A stretch of 64,000 bases of DNA from Labia minor (taxonomy: Eukaryota > Arthropoda > Insecta > Dermaptera > Spongiphoridae). A model generated the notes under the pieces. That model made no database searches. It saw only the letters and a list, made by a program, of their open reading frames with translations, and was not told the origin of the DNA. Every line of letters begins with the position of its first letter. Position 1 is the stretch's first letter. Both the position numbers and the translations under genes were made by a program. The stretch covers positions 61,842,546 through 61,906,545 of the forward strand of contig OY720344.1 of the NCBI GenBank assembly GCA_963082975.1, written 5' to 3'. Shown one piece after another: positions 31,470-42,569 of the stretch.

Positions 31470-31605
31470 AATGAATGCTAGTAATCGTGTTTCGCATCTC
31501 TTCTAATTTCAAGATATATTCTTCTGAATCTTTAGTGAATTGAAAACCTTCAAATGTGAGAAGAGTTTTCCTATTTAGTCGGCGGTGTACATCACCTGTC
31601 AGCAA
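31470..31605 (-). pseudogene. Possible gag N-terminal fragment
   Basis: A minus-strand segment reads LTGDVHRRLNRKTLLTFEGF and continues TKDSEEYILKLEEMRNT, with low stop density and unusual coherence for the region. It lies immediately upstream of the gag-pol remnant in another frame. I infer it is part of the same element, but the motif itself is not diagnostic. Confidence 0.35.
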
Positions 31606-31609
31606 TGTG

Positions 31610-32532
31610 TTAAGAGTATATCATATTATAGTGTGTAATGTAAATTTTCAATAGCACTAGTAATAGAGTTTTTGTTATAATAATTACATATCTCACGTTC
31701 TCTTTACTTCATCAGGTAATCTAATAATGTTTGTAATATAATGCTCTCAGTTCTAACATATTCTCAATCATTATTTAAAATGTTTATAATCAATGTTTTA
31801 TCATTCAATTAATAAGAGTACATAGTACCATTTTGATGCCATTATGACCCCACTACTTTCTTTACGCAAAAAAATATCTGTAAACTTAGTAATAATAATA
31901 ATAATTTGCCACAAAACTATCTATTAAATAAAAATAAATAAATACAAAAACTATGTTGTTTATACTTTAATCAAATTTCATGTAAATAAACTAAGTTTTG
32001 ATGAAGATGATGAAGTTCAAAAACATACATTAGTAGAGTCATATATAAATTTATATATATTCTTCCACTATCTTTTTAAATAAAGACAACATATTTGCAT
32101 TTGCCCTGAATCTTTTTAAGAGCTAAGAATATGACTCTTTTAGAATTTTAATTAATTTAATAAATAATAAATTTAATAAAAAATTTATAATATTAATATA
32201 TACTTCAAAATTAAATTGATATACTCGAAATGAAATCTAATATGAAAAAAACTAATATTATTATTTAAAATTGATTTTAAAATTCGTAATGGCGCTCAAT
32301 GCCAGGGTAATCTATATATCAGTATAAATAAATAAATATTCCATTACTTTGTAAATATAATAGAGAAACATTTTCTTATATGAAAAGTTAGAAAAATAAA
32401 CAAAATATCTATGTATATTATGCAAAAGTGTTATTTATCGCGAACATTCTAAATGTTTGTTTAATAGATGGGTGGATTGCAATAAAGAAAGTTTTCTCAT
32501 TTTCACTTTCATTTACACTTCTCTCTCTTTCT

Positions 32533-32567
<35 letters not shown>

Positions 32568-33927
32568 TCTATTCGTTTTATTAATTTACCTTGAAATTGA
32601 ACTTTGTATAATTCCCCTTCAACTTGATAATGATAATCCCCTCAACAAATCAACACAGCATGTATTCATCCAGAATGTTTATCTAATTCGCCTCGAGTCA
32701 ATCCAATTCTAGATTCAATTCAAATTCTAATGGGTTCAATAGGTAAATACATAGTGAGATCGAAAACAGAAGGACGGGTGCGTAGTTAAACAAACATTCT
32801 GGCTATTCTAGCAAATTACCGTTCTCTCTTTCTCTCTCTCTTTCTCCTATATATATATTGGTCAAGTGAATATAGAGACAATCACATTCTAATTTAATTG
32901 AAAAAAATAATATACCTTATATACCTTTTTCTATTTTAAGGAAAATCTATAACAAAATTAAATAATAATTTTTATATTATTTATAAATTTATTATAAGTA
33001 AATAAATATATTGGTTGTGTCAAATTTGAAGAATTTAATAAATAATAAAACTGATGTGAGAGTATTATATTATCTTAATTTAAAACATTCTACTTATATA
33101 ATAGAGTATAATCAAATGTAAATATTTGTGCTGGCAAGAAAGTATTTGTGGATTTTAGTGATTTGTGGATACACATAAATCAAATTAATTCAACTGAGTT
33201 TATTTAAACGCTTTTTCAAATCTTCATAAATTGTGTTTTGATAATTAGAAACAATAAATGCGCCGATGCATTAATATATGCATTTAATGCATATTATGCC
33301 AATCAAAAGTAGCATTTATTCAAACGACTTATGCTGATAGTACATAATTTTTAAAAGTTTTAAATTCATTCAGATATCTAATTTATAATCTAACGTGATA
33401 GGCTAAAATAATAAAGGGCGTACAACTAAGATAATTATTTTAATTTTAATATTATTCAATTTTAATTGAGCAACGTGGGGATAAAGTAACTTCCCGTAAG
33501 GGTTAACATTTTGTTTTTGGTGTTTGGCTAAGAGCATCATAGCCGTAGTCTTCAACAAGCATATTCCTTCAAATAGTAACAAAAAATCAATGCTGACCTC
33601 AAATTTTGAGGAACAAATTTAAACATGTTTAACATTGTAAAAAAATATGTTGCCGGTTGTTGATTTAAATTTTTTTAAATTCAAAATATTCCACACGCAA
33701 AATCAAAAAAACAAACTCATTCACTCGTCTGAATGGTACCTAGTTGGACAGCTAGGAGACTTCTAGAATATAGGGCGGTTTCATATGAATATACCTGGAA
33801 TATTATAAATATTAAATTAATTTCTTAATTTGATACTTTTGTATTATTTTTAAATTTCTCTTTGTTATCTGAATTATACGATACGATAGTATTTCTCTTG
33901 AATGTCTGTAATTGGTCCAGGGAAAAA
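31610..33927. other. AT-rich stretch; no gene recognised
   Basis: It includes a (TA)n run at about 32537-32565 flanked by CT-rich sequence. An open frame across that run (32428-32712) is simple-repeat translation, not a gene. No repeat family seen elsewhere in the window was recognised here. Confidence 0.5.
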
Positions 33928-34560
33928 TACAGGGTGAGAAAACTTAACCTGCTGATTTAGAGAAACTGAATTGGTTATAGTTATTGATTTATTTATTTTA
34001 GATACTTATTCTACAACTTTGGAAATTATATTTTCAAGTTATTTTACATATTGTATTGGACACATGACGGGCTCTATTAGCAATACATTGCAACTTTGAC
34101 AGACTCTTACCAACATAGCAACCGGTATGTTGGCCAGAGCTTGACAAATATTGTTTTTAAGTCCATCAAGGGTTTATGGGAGCTATCTTAAGTCTATTGT
34201 GTATACCGATCGCTCAAAGACCCTTAAGTTGCCTCACTATGTATTCACTATATACAGGTATTGTACTCAGCAAGGAATTATCTATAATCAAGTTGATATT
34301 GTGGAGAAATAGAAAGCAATGAGCTTAATGTGTATTTGTTAAAGTTGTGGTTCAAAAAAGTTTTGAATCATGTTCTCATACTATCCAATATTATCAGAAC
34401 TAGCATGATTGTTTTTCTCCAAAAAAAACAAACAAAAATAGGTCTAATCATTCCCTCAGTACTGATTGAACACCAAACTGAGACATTTTTACTATAGAGA
34501 GGTCTCTCTCATGAATTTCCCCAGATTACACACATTTGCATACAATTAACACTTTCACGG
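33928..34560 (-). pseudogene. Decayed Tc1/mariner-superfamily transposase remnant
   Basis: On the minus strand the segment around 34050-34160 reads LDGLKNNICQALANIPVAML, then VRVCQSCNVLL, matching the familiar C-terminal end of arthropod IS630/Tc1/mariner-type transposases (LxxLKxxIxxAxxNIPxxML). The element edge is probably TACAGGGTGAGAAAACTTAA at 33928, typical of terminal inverted repeats in this group. The catalytic region upstream (34200-34560) is too decayed to place, and the other terminus was not found. Confidence 0.55.
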
Positions 34561-34569
34561 TCATTGTGA

Positions 34570-35755
34570 ACTTGAAACCGTCCATTCTTTCATTGATCCC
34601 TCTTTCTTAACAATAACAATTTAAAATTAGTCATAATTCCCTTCCACAAATCATATATATATATTTAATTACTAAAGTTCTATAAACAAAATGATTAAAT
34701 TTAAATAACGAGAAAAAATTATAAATATAATATAAATATTATAATATATAAATCCGATTTTATAACATAATTCACAGGTGGTATATAATTAAAATACATT
34801 TATAATTAAATACATATGAATAAACAAATATAATTATATTTATACATTATTAAAATAAACTCACCAAACTAAACAAAGACATATATTAATTTTGCATGAG
34901 AATATTTTAATATATATTAACAATATGTAAATAATAATGAATGTGTTTTGTAGTGATGTCAATTAACAAAATAAATTATTTTTTTAAATTTCATCTATGT
35001 TTTGACAGTTGAGAGTAAGGACATTATTTTTATTAATAAAAAGACCAAAGGTAAAAATTATTTTTTTGATGACCTGTCAAAATAATTAAACAAATACTAA
35101 TAAATTTGTAACTAGATGGAAATAATTAAATAATTATATGAAGGAAGAGAAATAGAAAACTTATGAAAGCCTATTTTCAAATATGATTCAGGATAATTAT
35201 TTCATCAGGCGCTGACGAACCAATTTATTATTATTCCAATTGGTATCTGAAAAATCAATGTTATGCTCTAGGAAATCAATTCTATGCAACGATTGTTTTC
35301 AACTCAATTACATATTTAGGTTATCGGTATAATTTATTTGTACTGCTTCAAATAAAAAAAATACCAGATTTACTCAACCGCTACTCGGTAGTTCAGAAAT
35401 TTATTCTTTATGATTTAAGAATATTATTTTATCGGGGAAAATAATAAATTAGCTGAGCGGATTATTATGAATATCATCACTCAAATTATACAACCTTGTA
35501 ACTAAAGTCACTCGGGATATGTAAATCTACATAACTCCAATAATAAAATAATAACAAATATTAAAAATTTGATTAATTATTTATACCACTCGGAAGCCTA
35601 AAAGTTTATAACGAGAATATTTAACAAAACAAAAATAGGCTAAAATACCCGATTTGCCAGATTTTTATTTTTTTCATGAAAAGTTTGAATTTTTGTAGTT
35701 ACCTGGTTTTATAATTTGGTGGATGATATGCTCTATTCTAATTTTCTTATCTTGT
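34570..35755. other. AT-rich stretch, nothing recognised
   Basis: No coding similarity, repeat terminus or RNA gene seen on either strand. Confidence 0.5.
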
Positions 35756-35779
35756 AATTACCTATAATTTGAACCAAGC

Positions 35780-35950
35780 AAATAGGTCTTCAATCAATTT
35801 TTTCCAACAACTCTAAAATTATCTTTTGATATAAAACCCCTAATAAGAAGTCATCTAAAAACCTCGTGCTGTGAATCCCATTCTTATCGAACAACTTGTC
35901 CAAACAATCTCGATAATGAATATAAAAATTTTTATATTAATTCCAGAAAC
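35780..35950. repeat. Direct repeat, copy 1 of 2
   Basis: About 170 bp, from agcaaataggtcttcaatca through ctaataagaagtcatctaaa to ccagaaactcct, recurs with about 95% identity by eye at 36615-36795. On the minus strand both contain an open stretch with FLDDFLLGVLYQKIILELLE. Whether this is a duplicated exon, a mobile-element remnant or a segmental duplication is not clear. Confidence 0.7.
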
Positions 35951-35959
35951 TCCTACAAA

Positions 35960-36610
35960 AAATTATTTAAATGTAAAAAATATTTATCATTATTTACTTT
36001 TATTTCTGAATAATAATTAAAATTATTTAATTTATTCTTAAAGTTCTTATTAATTTATTAATTTATTATCAATCAAATGGTCAAAAGCTAGAACTACTGG
36101 GATACAGTTAAAAGTTTTAAGACAAAGGTGATCAGAAGAAGAAAGAAATGCCCAGCTGATATAAGCTGAAGACGAGTCTTGGCCGGTGATGAAGCATGTC
36201 GCAAGAAATGCTAGAATTATTAATAATATTCATTGACGGAAATGAATCGGCTTCTTCATTGAATCACTGGAGTATTATATAAATTTTTAAAAATTATAGA
36301 CTTTGTTCAAATAGAGGTTTATAAGAATATTGTGATGTAATTTCATAATATCGGTTCAGCCAATTTTGAGTCTATAAGGACACAATTTTCCAGATCACAT
36401 ATAGACAGACAACCAAAAAAAATTCTAAAGATATTTTTGGATTATATTATTATCATGAAACGTAAAGATAAGCAAAAATTTTTAAATTACAGCAGTATCC
36501 TGACAAAAATCTTTTTTATATCTATGTAGAAGAAAAAAAAAGAAAATTAATATTAGATAAAGATAGATAATATAAATAGAAAATAAGATTAAGATCTTTT
36601 TTTTTGTATT
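35960..36610. other. Spacer between the two direct repeats
   Basis: AT-rich with a short GC-richer patch at 36070-36240. No protein similarity was recognised. Confidence 0.5.
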
Positions 36611-36614
36611 TTCT

Positions 36615-36795
36615 CAAGCAAATAGGTCCTCAATTAATTTTTTCCAACAACTCTAAAATTATCTTTTGATATAAAACCCCTAATAAGAAGTCATCTAAAA
36701 ACCTCTTGCTGTGAATCCCATTCATTCGAACAACTTGTCCAAACAATTCCGATAATGAATATAAAATTTTTTAATATTAATCCAGAAACTCCTAT
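36615..36795. repeat. Direct repeat, copy 2 of 2
   Basis: The second copy of the 35780-35950 unit, in the same orientation about 835 bp to the right, carries a few substitutions and small indels. The minus-strand frame here reads LFGQVVRMNGIHSKRFLDDF onward, and the piece before FLDDF is intact only in this copy. Confidence 0.7.
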
Positions 36796-36799
36796 TGGA

Positions 36800-38046
36800 T
36801 TCTATTACTTAATGTTTTAATATTAAAAAAAAAATATTTTTATTAATTATTATTTTAAAACGTTTATTTAATTATAACTTCCTTTTAAAAAGAATCACTA
36901 TTCAGATTTTAATAGAAGTAGAGGATCTAAATTGAATCTTGAATCAAACATGTTTGAGGGTTAGAAAAACGGGGGAGTGTTGAAAAGAACACAAGCAGTC
37001 AATCTGCTGGAAGTAATAAATAATTGTTAATATTTACAGAAAATAATAATAATAATAATTTTCAAAACTTTTGGAATTAATTTTCGGAGAATATTCTCAT
37101 TTAAGATTCCATCTAGAAAAATGAGGGAGATTAAAAAAGAAGAGTTTAATTGATTTGATCAACCGTTACTGTAGGAAAAAATGAATGAAGATAACTAAAA
37201 TAATGTTCTACTCTCAAGAGAAATTAAAAACTGGAAGACTATTAAGCAACAAACTTAATATAAATTAATTTATAAAACATAAATAGACATAATATACTAC
37301 ATCTTTAAAACAGTTATTTTTATCTTGAATATTATATTAAAATACGTAATGATGCTATATATTAGGAAAAAAATATGATCGCTTAAATTAAATTATTATG
37401 CTAAATAATTATTTTCTTTATTTTTGTATTCTGAAACATTAATTGAAAGAAATATCTATAATGTATGCCATATAATTTATTTTAATTCATATCATTAATT
37501 TTAAATACTATTCTCACAGTATCCTTGAAGTATTTATTAACGGAGGATTTATTTAAAAATTTTATAACTAAAAGTGAAAAAATGCTATTCTCAACTAAAA
37601 TTCGTTGTAGAAATATATATTTTTTTTTATGATTATACAGTCTTAAAAATTGATTTTTTCAAAGATTAAATTTAAGATATATTTATAGACTGAAAGTCGA
37701 TTGAGATCATTAACAAAATGTAATTTCACGAGGAAATTAATAATCTTGAAACATTCACTACCATAGAAAAATCAATTGGATAATCACCTCTGAGTAAATC
37801 AATAATGCTGAAGGCAATTTTAGGTATAAAAACAGATATGAGTTAATTAGGAGAATTGGAAAAAGGTTGATCAGAATATAAATATTAGAAGATATGTGGT
37901 TGACACAGAAAACAGCTTTCAAGTAACTGCCAGAGGTATATTTTTATTTCGTATCAAATAAAAAATAAAATAGTTTATGTGCTAGATTAAATTCAAAAAA
38001 TGGTTTCATGTTAATAATAATTAAAAATTTTGTTCTTTATTTATTA
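36800..38046. other. AT-rich stretch, nothing recognised
   Basis: No coding similarity or repeat boundary seen. Confidence 0.5.
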
Positions 38047-39300
38047 TTAGCTGAAGTCACCAGCGCTCATGAGAAAGAAATGTTTTTGCAACAGCAAGGT
38101 TAGAAAAATAACAATGTATTGAAATGTTAATATAATACAGGGCATCGAAAAAGGTGGACAGGAGATTATTGGCAAGATACCTGACGTGCGACGGGGGGAG
38201 CACCATCAAAACTTTTTAGAGGTCATATAAAAGTTTAAGATTTTCTGTGTCTTAGGATGTATAAATAAATATTCTAACATTTGAATTAAGGTTTTTATTA
38301 CTTTTCGAAATCCCGTCCACCTTTTTCGATGACCCAAATATATATTATAATATATAAAATATAAATATATCATTAAAAAAGATTAAGGATGATATCTTCA
38401 ATTTTTAAATGTGATATTTTTTGTCAAGGTAAGAGCCTAAATACTTTTTGATGTTTCAGTTTAATAAACTTCAATAAACAATCTTTTTAGTTTTATTATG
38501 TTCGGCCAGGATAAACAAATTGAACAAGTGAATCAATTCTAGAAACTGCAGCATACGACTGACCGAGGGAGAAGCCTGGTGTAAGATCACCATGCACCAA
38601 TCAACTTCGCACATCTTGTTAAACGACTAGCCCTGAGACTTGTTAATAGTGATTGAAAATACAAGCCTTAATTAAAGTTGCAGTCTTTTAAAAGGTAAAG
38701 CAAGTCTGTTGGAATCAAACGAAACCATGGTACATATAGTTTCACCTATCCCCTTCGATGTTAATATTATTCATTCTATTACATCTATTACATTTGGCAG
38801 TATCATCTTAAGTCAGAGCCTAGTACCATTCTCAGTTGTGGAGGTTTTAAGTTCCTCAAGAGTATGACGGGGCAGCCTACTCTTAGTCGAAGGCTATGTT
38901 GTAGAAGTCCAGAAGGATTTAAAGAGTTGAGAAACTCGGTGGGATAATTGGCAGCTTCATTTGTTTTAATGTGTAATTTGTTTTTGCTCTATTATTTCGT
39001 GGTTATAAATGTAACATCTTCATTCTTTACACCTCTTTCACAGGACTATCCATAAAAGAATAAAACAGACAGGCAAAAGTCAGGTGGAAATTAAATCTAT
39101 GAGTTCTAAGTACCGTCTCCAATTTTCAAAAGGTTTCGAGCAAAATCTTTCATATCGTCGTTGTCAACTATCCCCTGATAAAAGCACCAGAGTTTCTTTC
39201 ATGAGCTCGTTATTTTCAATTAAATCTTTCAAAGTGAAGTTTAGTGCATTTTGTGTGGTCCATTATTCAGTCATCTCATACAAGACATACGGTTTACTCT
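38047..39300 (-). mobile_element. Decayed Helitron: helicase C-terminal part plus 3' end
   Basis: The minus strand carries successive pieces of a Helitron Rep/helicase C-terminus across frameshifts: FARNLLKIGDG (about 39140), NYPTEFLNSLNPSG (about 38930), LRVGCPVILLRNL and NGTRL (about 38830-38890), LALPFKRLQL then ITINKSQG (about 38620-38710), and SLGQSYAAVSRIDSLVQFVY (about 38540). These correspond to late superfamily-1 helicase motifs of rolling-circle transposons. At the downstream edge, gcgctggtgacttcagctaa (ending 38047) resembles a Helitron 3' end with CTAA. The Rep domain and most of the helicase are missing. The MITE at 38138-38338 interrupts the 3' part. Confidence 0.75.
38138..38338. 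mobile_element. ~200-bp MITE (Tc1/mariner-like)
   Basis: Near-perfect inverted termini GGCATCGAAAAAGGTGGAC at the left and GTCCACCTTTTTCGATGACC at the right, with TA dinucleotides next to both ends, suggest a TA target duplication. The interior is noncoding. It sits inside the decayed Helitron region. Confidence 0.65.
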
Positions 39301-39309
39301 AAAATATTT

Positions 39310-40370
39310 AAATTTTTAAATATGAAATTATTATTCATTTTGTATATTATGTATTTAGTAAATTAAAATGATCTACTATTTCATTTTGTTCTATTTATTA
39401 TCTATATTATTAAATATTCATTATATTATTCTTTTTTCGATCATTTATTTTATTGGTAGATAGAAAAGCAAAAGAAGAAGAAATAAATCGAGACGAGAGC
39501 TGAACATGAGATAGTCAATTGAATGTTTTTTTTTTTTATGAATTTGAAGAGTGTCTGTGTGAGAAGTGGTTTGTATGTGTGGGATGTGGATAAAGTAAAA
39601 AAAGAGTGAGAGAGACGCTGGCATTGGCAAAGTGTATATTGTGATGATAAGAATTCTATTTCACTTGTAGATAAGTTCATTTCATCGAGAATGCTACACT
39701 CCTCTCCTCCTCTTTTCAGTTCAGTACCCCTTCCAACCCCATCTCACACCCTAAGGCGGTCATCTCATTATTTGTGGTTGGACTGTGCTTTGCATTTTCA
39801 ATGTCGTTATAGAGCAGTTCAATTCAAGAAACTCTACAAATAGGTAAGTGGGCAATGAACCAACGAAGGGCGTGAGATATTCTCTTCAAAGGGACAGAGA
39901 CACATTTCCATCTCAATCCTTTTATACATAATATATATATCCTTACGTTTTTTCCCTTTACAAGATGAAAAAAAAACAAATTTAAACTTCAAAAGATTTA
40001 CTTTACTAATTTTATTTTATTTTTTAAAAGTTGATAAATCTGACTTCTTAACAATGTCCCTTTTTTATTTATAAAAGAGATTTCAATAGAAATATAACAT
40101 AAAAAATAAAAATGAAAATTTATTCTTATGAAATTGATTTCTTATTAATTTATTAAATTTGGCTTGACTACAAGCTATTAATTTAAATAAAATAAATCTT
40201 GTGATATATTAATGATGAGGGGTTAATCAGATGTATAGATATAAAATATAATTTAATATAATTTTTTCCTACAATATTTTATAAGAAAATTTTTAATTTC
40301 TTATACTACATTTATATACAAAATAGCTTATTGAAATAAAAATAAAAGACAAAAAAAAAAAAAAAACATC
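39310..40370. other. AT-rich stretch; possible noncoding exon-like block
   Basis: A GC-richer block at about 39718-39842 lies between a polypyrimidine/cag acceptor-like site and a strong donor-like site (aaatag then gtaagt). All frames have stops, so at most it is an untranslated exon. A poly-A run (about 40351-40366) precedes the next repeat copy. Confidence 0.35.
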
Positions 40371-40941
40371 TGGAGTGTCTCCACTCCTCTATCTCGCTAT
40401 TTGAATTGGATTAAATAACATATATTATATTTAAAATAAATTTAATTAAAATTATGATTTATAAATTAAAATTAATAAATAATATTTATTAAACCAGCGC
40501 GTGTTTGGCTCTTTGTTGATGGCAACAGGTCACGTGCTGACGCGTGATTGGCAGTCAACGTGTTAAAAAATTAATTCCGGTACTTTCAGCGATTCAATCA
40601 AATATAGCAGTTTTATATAATTTTTAATCATGTGAAAAAGAAAAACTATCAAACATATATCTTTATTTTTACGGTCACTTTAGATGAAAAAAAATGAAAA
40701 CGTGGTAGGTAATGATCCTCATTCGAATGAGTTACATTTCTCAAAAGTTAATAGAAAACTACGAATTTTGAATAATGCCCGTGTAACAAATTCCATTATT
40801 CTAGCTCAAACCGTTTTTCGTAATCTTGCCTACATACACACACCCAGACAGTTTTCTTAACCTTAGTGAAAATGACTCATGAACCTTCAAAACGTATAAA
40901 AACACCAAAATCTCGATAAATTTCTGGCGAGATAGTAAAAT
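40371..40941 (+). repeat. Hairpin-ended ~600-bp repeat family, copy 2
   Basis: It starts TGGAGTGTCTCCACTC and ends TCTGGCGAGATAGTAAAA, with the same interior landmarks as the 15071 copy (cagcgcgtgtttggctcttt; aaaacgtggtaggtaatg). A short internal deletion near the 3' end removed part of the segment before the terminal hairpin (aatctcgataaatttctggc). Confidence 0.8.
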
Positions 40942-41412
40942 GAAGAAAAGGAATATTAACAAGTTATGTTTAACATATTTTAATCAACTGGACAAGTTCG
41001 TCGCCCCCTAATACTTACCCTCTTTTAAAAAAAGATTGAAATAAAAATCACAAAAGCAATCATTTGATGAATATTGATAAAATTTCCAAAGAAAAATTTA
41101 TTCGTTAACCAGTCAAGTGTTAAGTAAGTACAATAACATTTTGAATAATTATTCAGATTAAAAATTGTCGTAATATTTAGAATTATTAATGAATCACAAA
41201 TTGATGAAAGAATATGTAAATTTATTTAAATTATAAATTCAATTGATAATTTTCTTCTTTTCTATTTTTTCTTTTTTGTTTGACAGTCAATTAATTATTA
41301 TTGTGATGCTCTATAATTTGTCATTGTTTTTTTAAATAATTATTAAAATCCCACAATTTTTTTAATAATTCATACTTGTTGCCTGTTTGGTTAAATTATA
41401 AAAGCCGTGAAC

Positions 41413-42040
41413 AATAAGTTGACCTGTGGCCAGGTCTGAACCGACCGACAGTTTGATAAATTAATTTCCAGCTACAGAAACAATTTCAAATAATTTTAAT
41501 ATATCTATTAATGTAATAAAAGCAGATATAGATATAACATAAATATTTTTAATTTTATTTTATTTATAATATATATATGTAAGACCAGGTTGTGACGTCA
41601 TGAATGACTGGATGACGTCATATAATTTTAAATTAAGAAAAAACTAATAAAGATGATTTTTCTTAAAGATAAAACCAATACAAAGTGAATGATTCGTGAT
41701 AATATGTAAAAAATCTCCTTTTGTGAAATTTTGTGTGAAAATAACCCTTCCCTTCCTATCGTCGATCGCTAATACTACCACTTCCGGTTTCCGGATTTGC
41801 ACCAAAAGTTGATCAATTCATCCCACTGATGCATTAAGTAAATATACCAAATTTCATCAAAATCGGTTGAGCCGTTCAGGCTGTACACATCTATACGGAC
41901 GGACGGACGGACGGACGGACATCATGCTAAAAATACTTTTTTCTGTTTAGAAAATGCATGATTCGTGGAGATATGTAAATCTTCTTATGTGAAATTTGGT
42001 GTGAAAACAATACCTCCCTTACTATCGTCGGTCGGTAAAA
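41413..42040 (+). repeat. ACCGACCGACG repeat family, full-length-like copy
   Basis: Left edge ATAAGTTGACCTGTGGCCAG, with a GACCTG/CAGGTC hairpin, then gaaccgaccgacag; right edge CTATCGTCGGTCGGTAAAA. The subterminal motif ACCGACCGACG is inverted at the two ends. The interior holds a (CGGA)n microsatellite (about 41897-41921), the phrase aaaatcggttgagccgttca and two gacgtca motifs. It is noncoding. Confidence 0.8.
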
Positions 42041-42182
42041 AAGATAACTTTATTTAAATTAATTTAAAGATTAACTAGTAATTGTAATTCAATTCAATGG
42101 AATAATAAAGCTTATACAATGAATATTTTTGTTAAGAAATATTAAAGTTAAAATATTGTATATAATATAAAGCTATTATTTT

Positions 42183-42566
42183 TTACCGACCGACGATAGT
42201 AAGGGAGGTATTGTTTTCACACCAAATTTCACATGTGGAGATTTTTACATTTCTCCACGAATCATGCATTTTCTTAACAGAAAAAAGTATTTTTAGCATG
42301 ATGTCTGTCCGTTCGTCCGTCTGTTTAGAAAATGCATGATTCGTGGAGATATGTAAAAATCTCCACATGTGAAATTTGGTGTGAAAACAATACCTCCCTT
42401 ACTATCGTCGGTCGGTAAAAATGTTTATATTTATTATTTATGTATCCATATCTGTTTTTTATTTCATTAATAGATATATTAAAATTATTTGAAATTGTTT
42501 CTGTAGCTGCTAATTAATTTACTTCAAACCGTCGGTCGGTTCGGACCTGGCCACAGGTCAACTTAT
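42183..42566 (-). repeat. ACCGACCGACG family, rearranged copy with fold-back right end
   Basis: The segment 42183-42322 is the family's right end in reverse and 42323-42417 is the same right end in forward orientation. The two face each other with about 95 bp of near-perfect complementarity and almost no loop. Then 42420-42566 is the family's left end in reverse. So a minus-oriented copy has its right part inverted and duplicated. The RNA or single strand could form a long hairpin. Confidence 0.75.
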
Positions 42567-42569
42567 TTT

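Noticed and set aside
32428..32712. 94-codon frame with an IYIYIYIY stretch
   Set aside because: It is a translation of a TA microsatellite and flanking low-complexity sequence.
39445..39680. Two overlapping minus-strand frames of 61 and 76 codons
   Set aside because: They overlap in different frames, are hydrophobic/low-complexity and show no motif or splice support.
41897..41921. CGGA tandem units considered as a CRISPR-like array (also 27907-27958, 46388-46420)
   Set aside because: They are uninterrupted 4-bp microsatellites with no spacers, inside an interspersed repeat of a eukaryotic genome.
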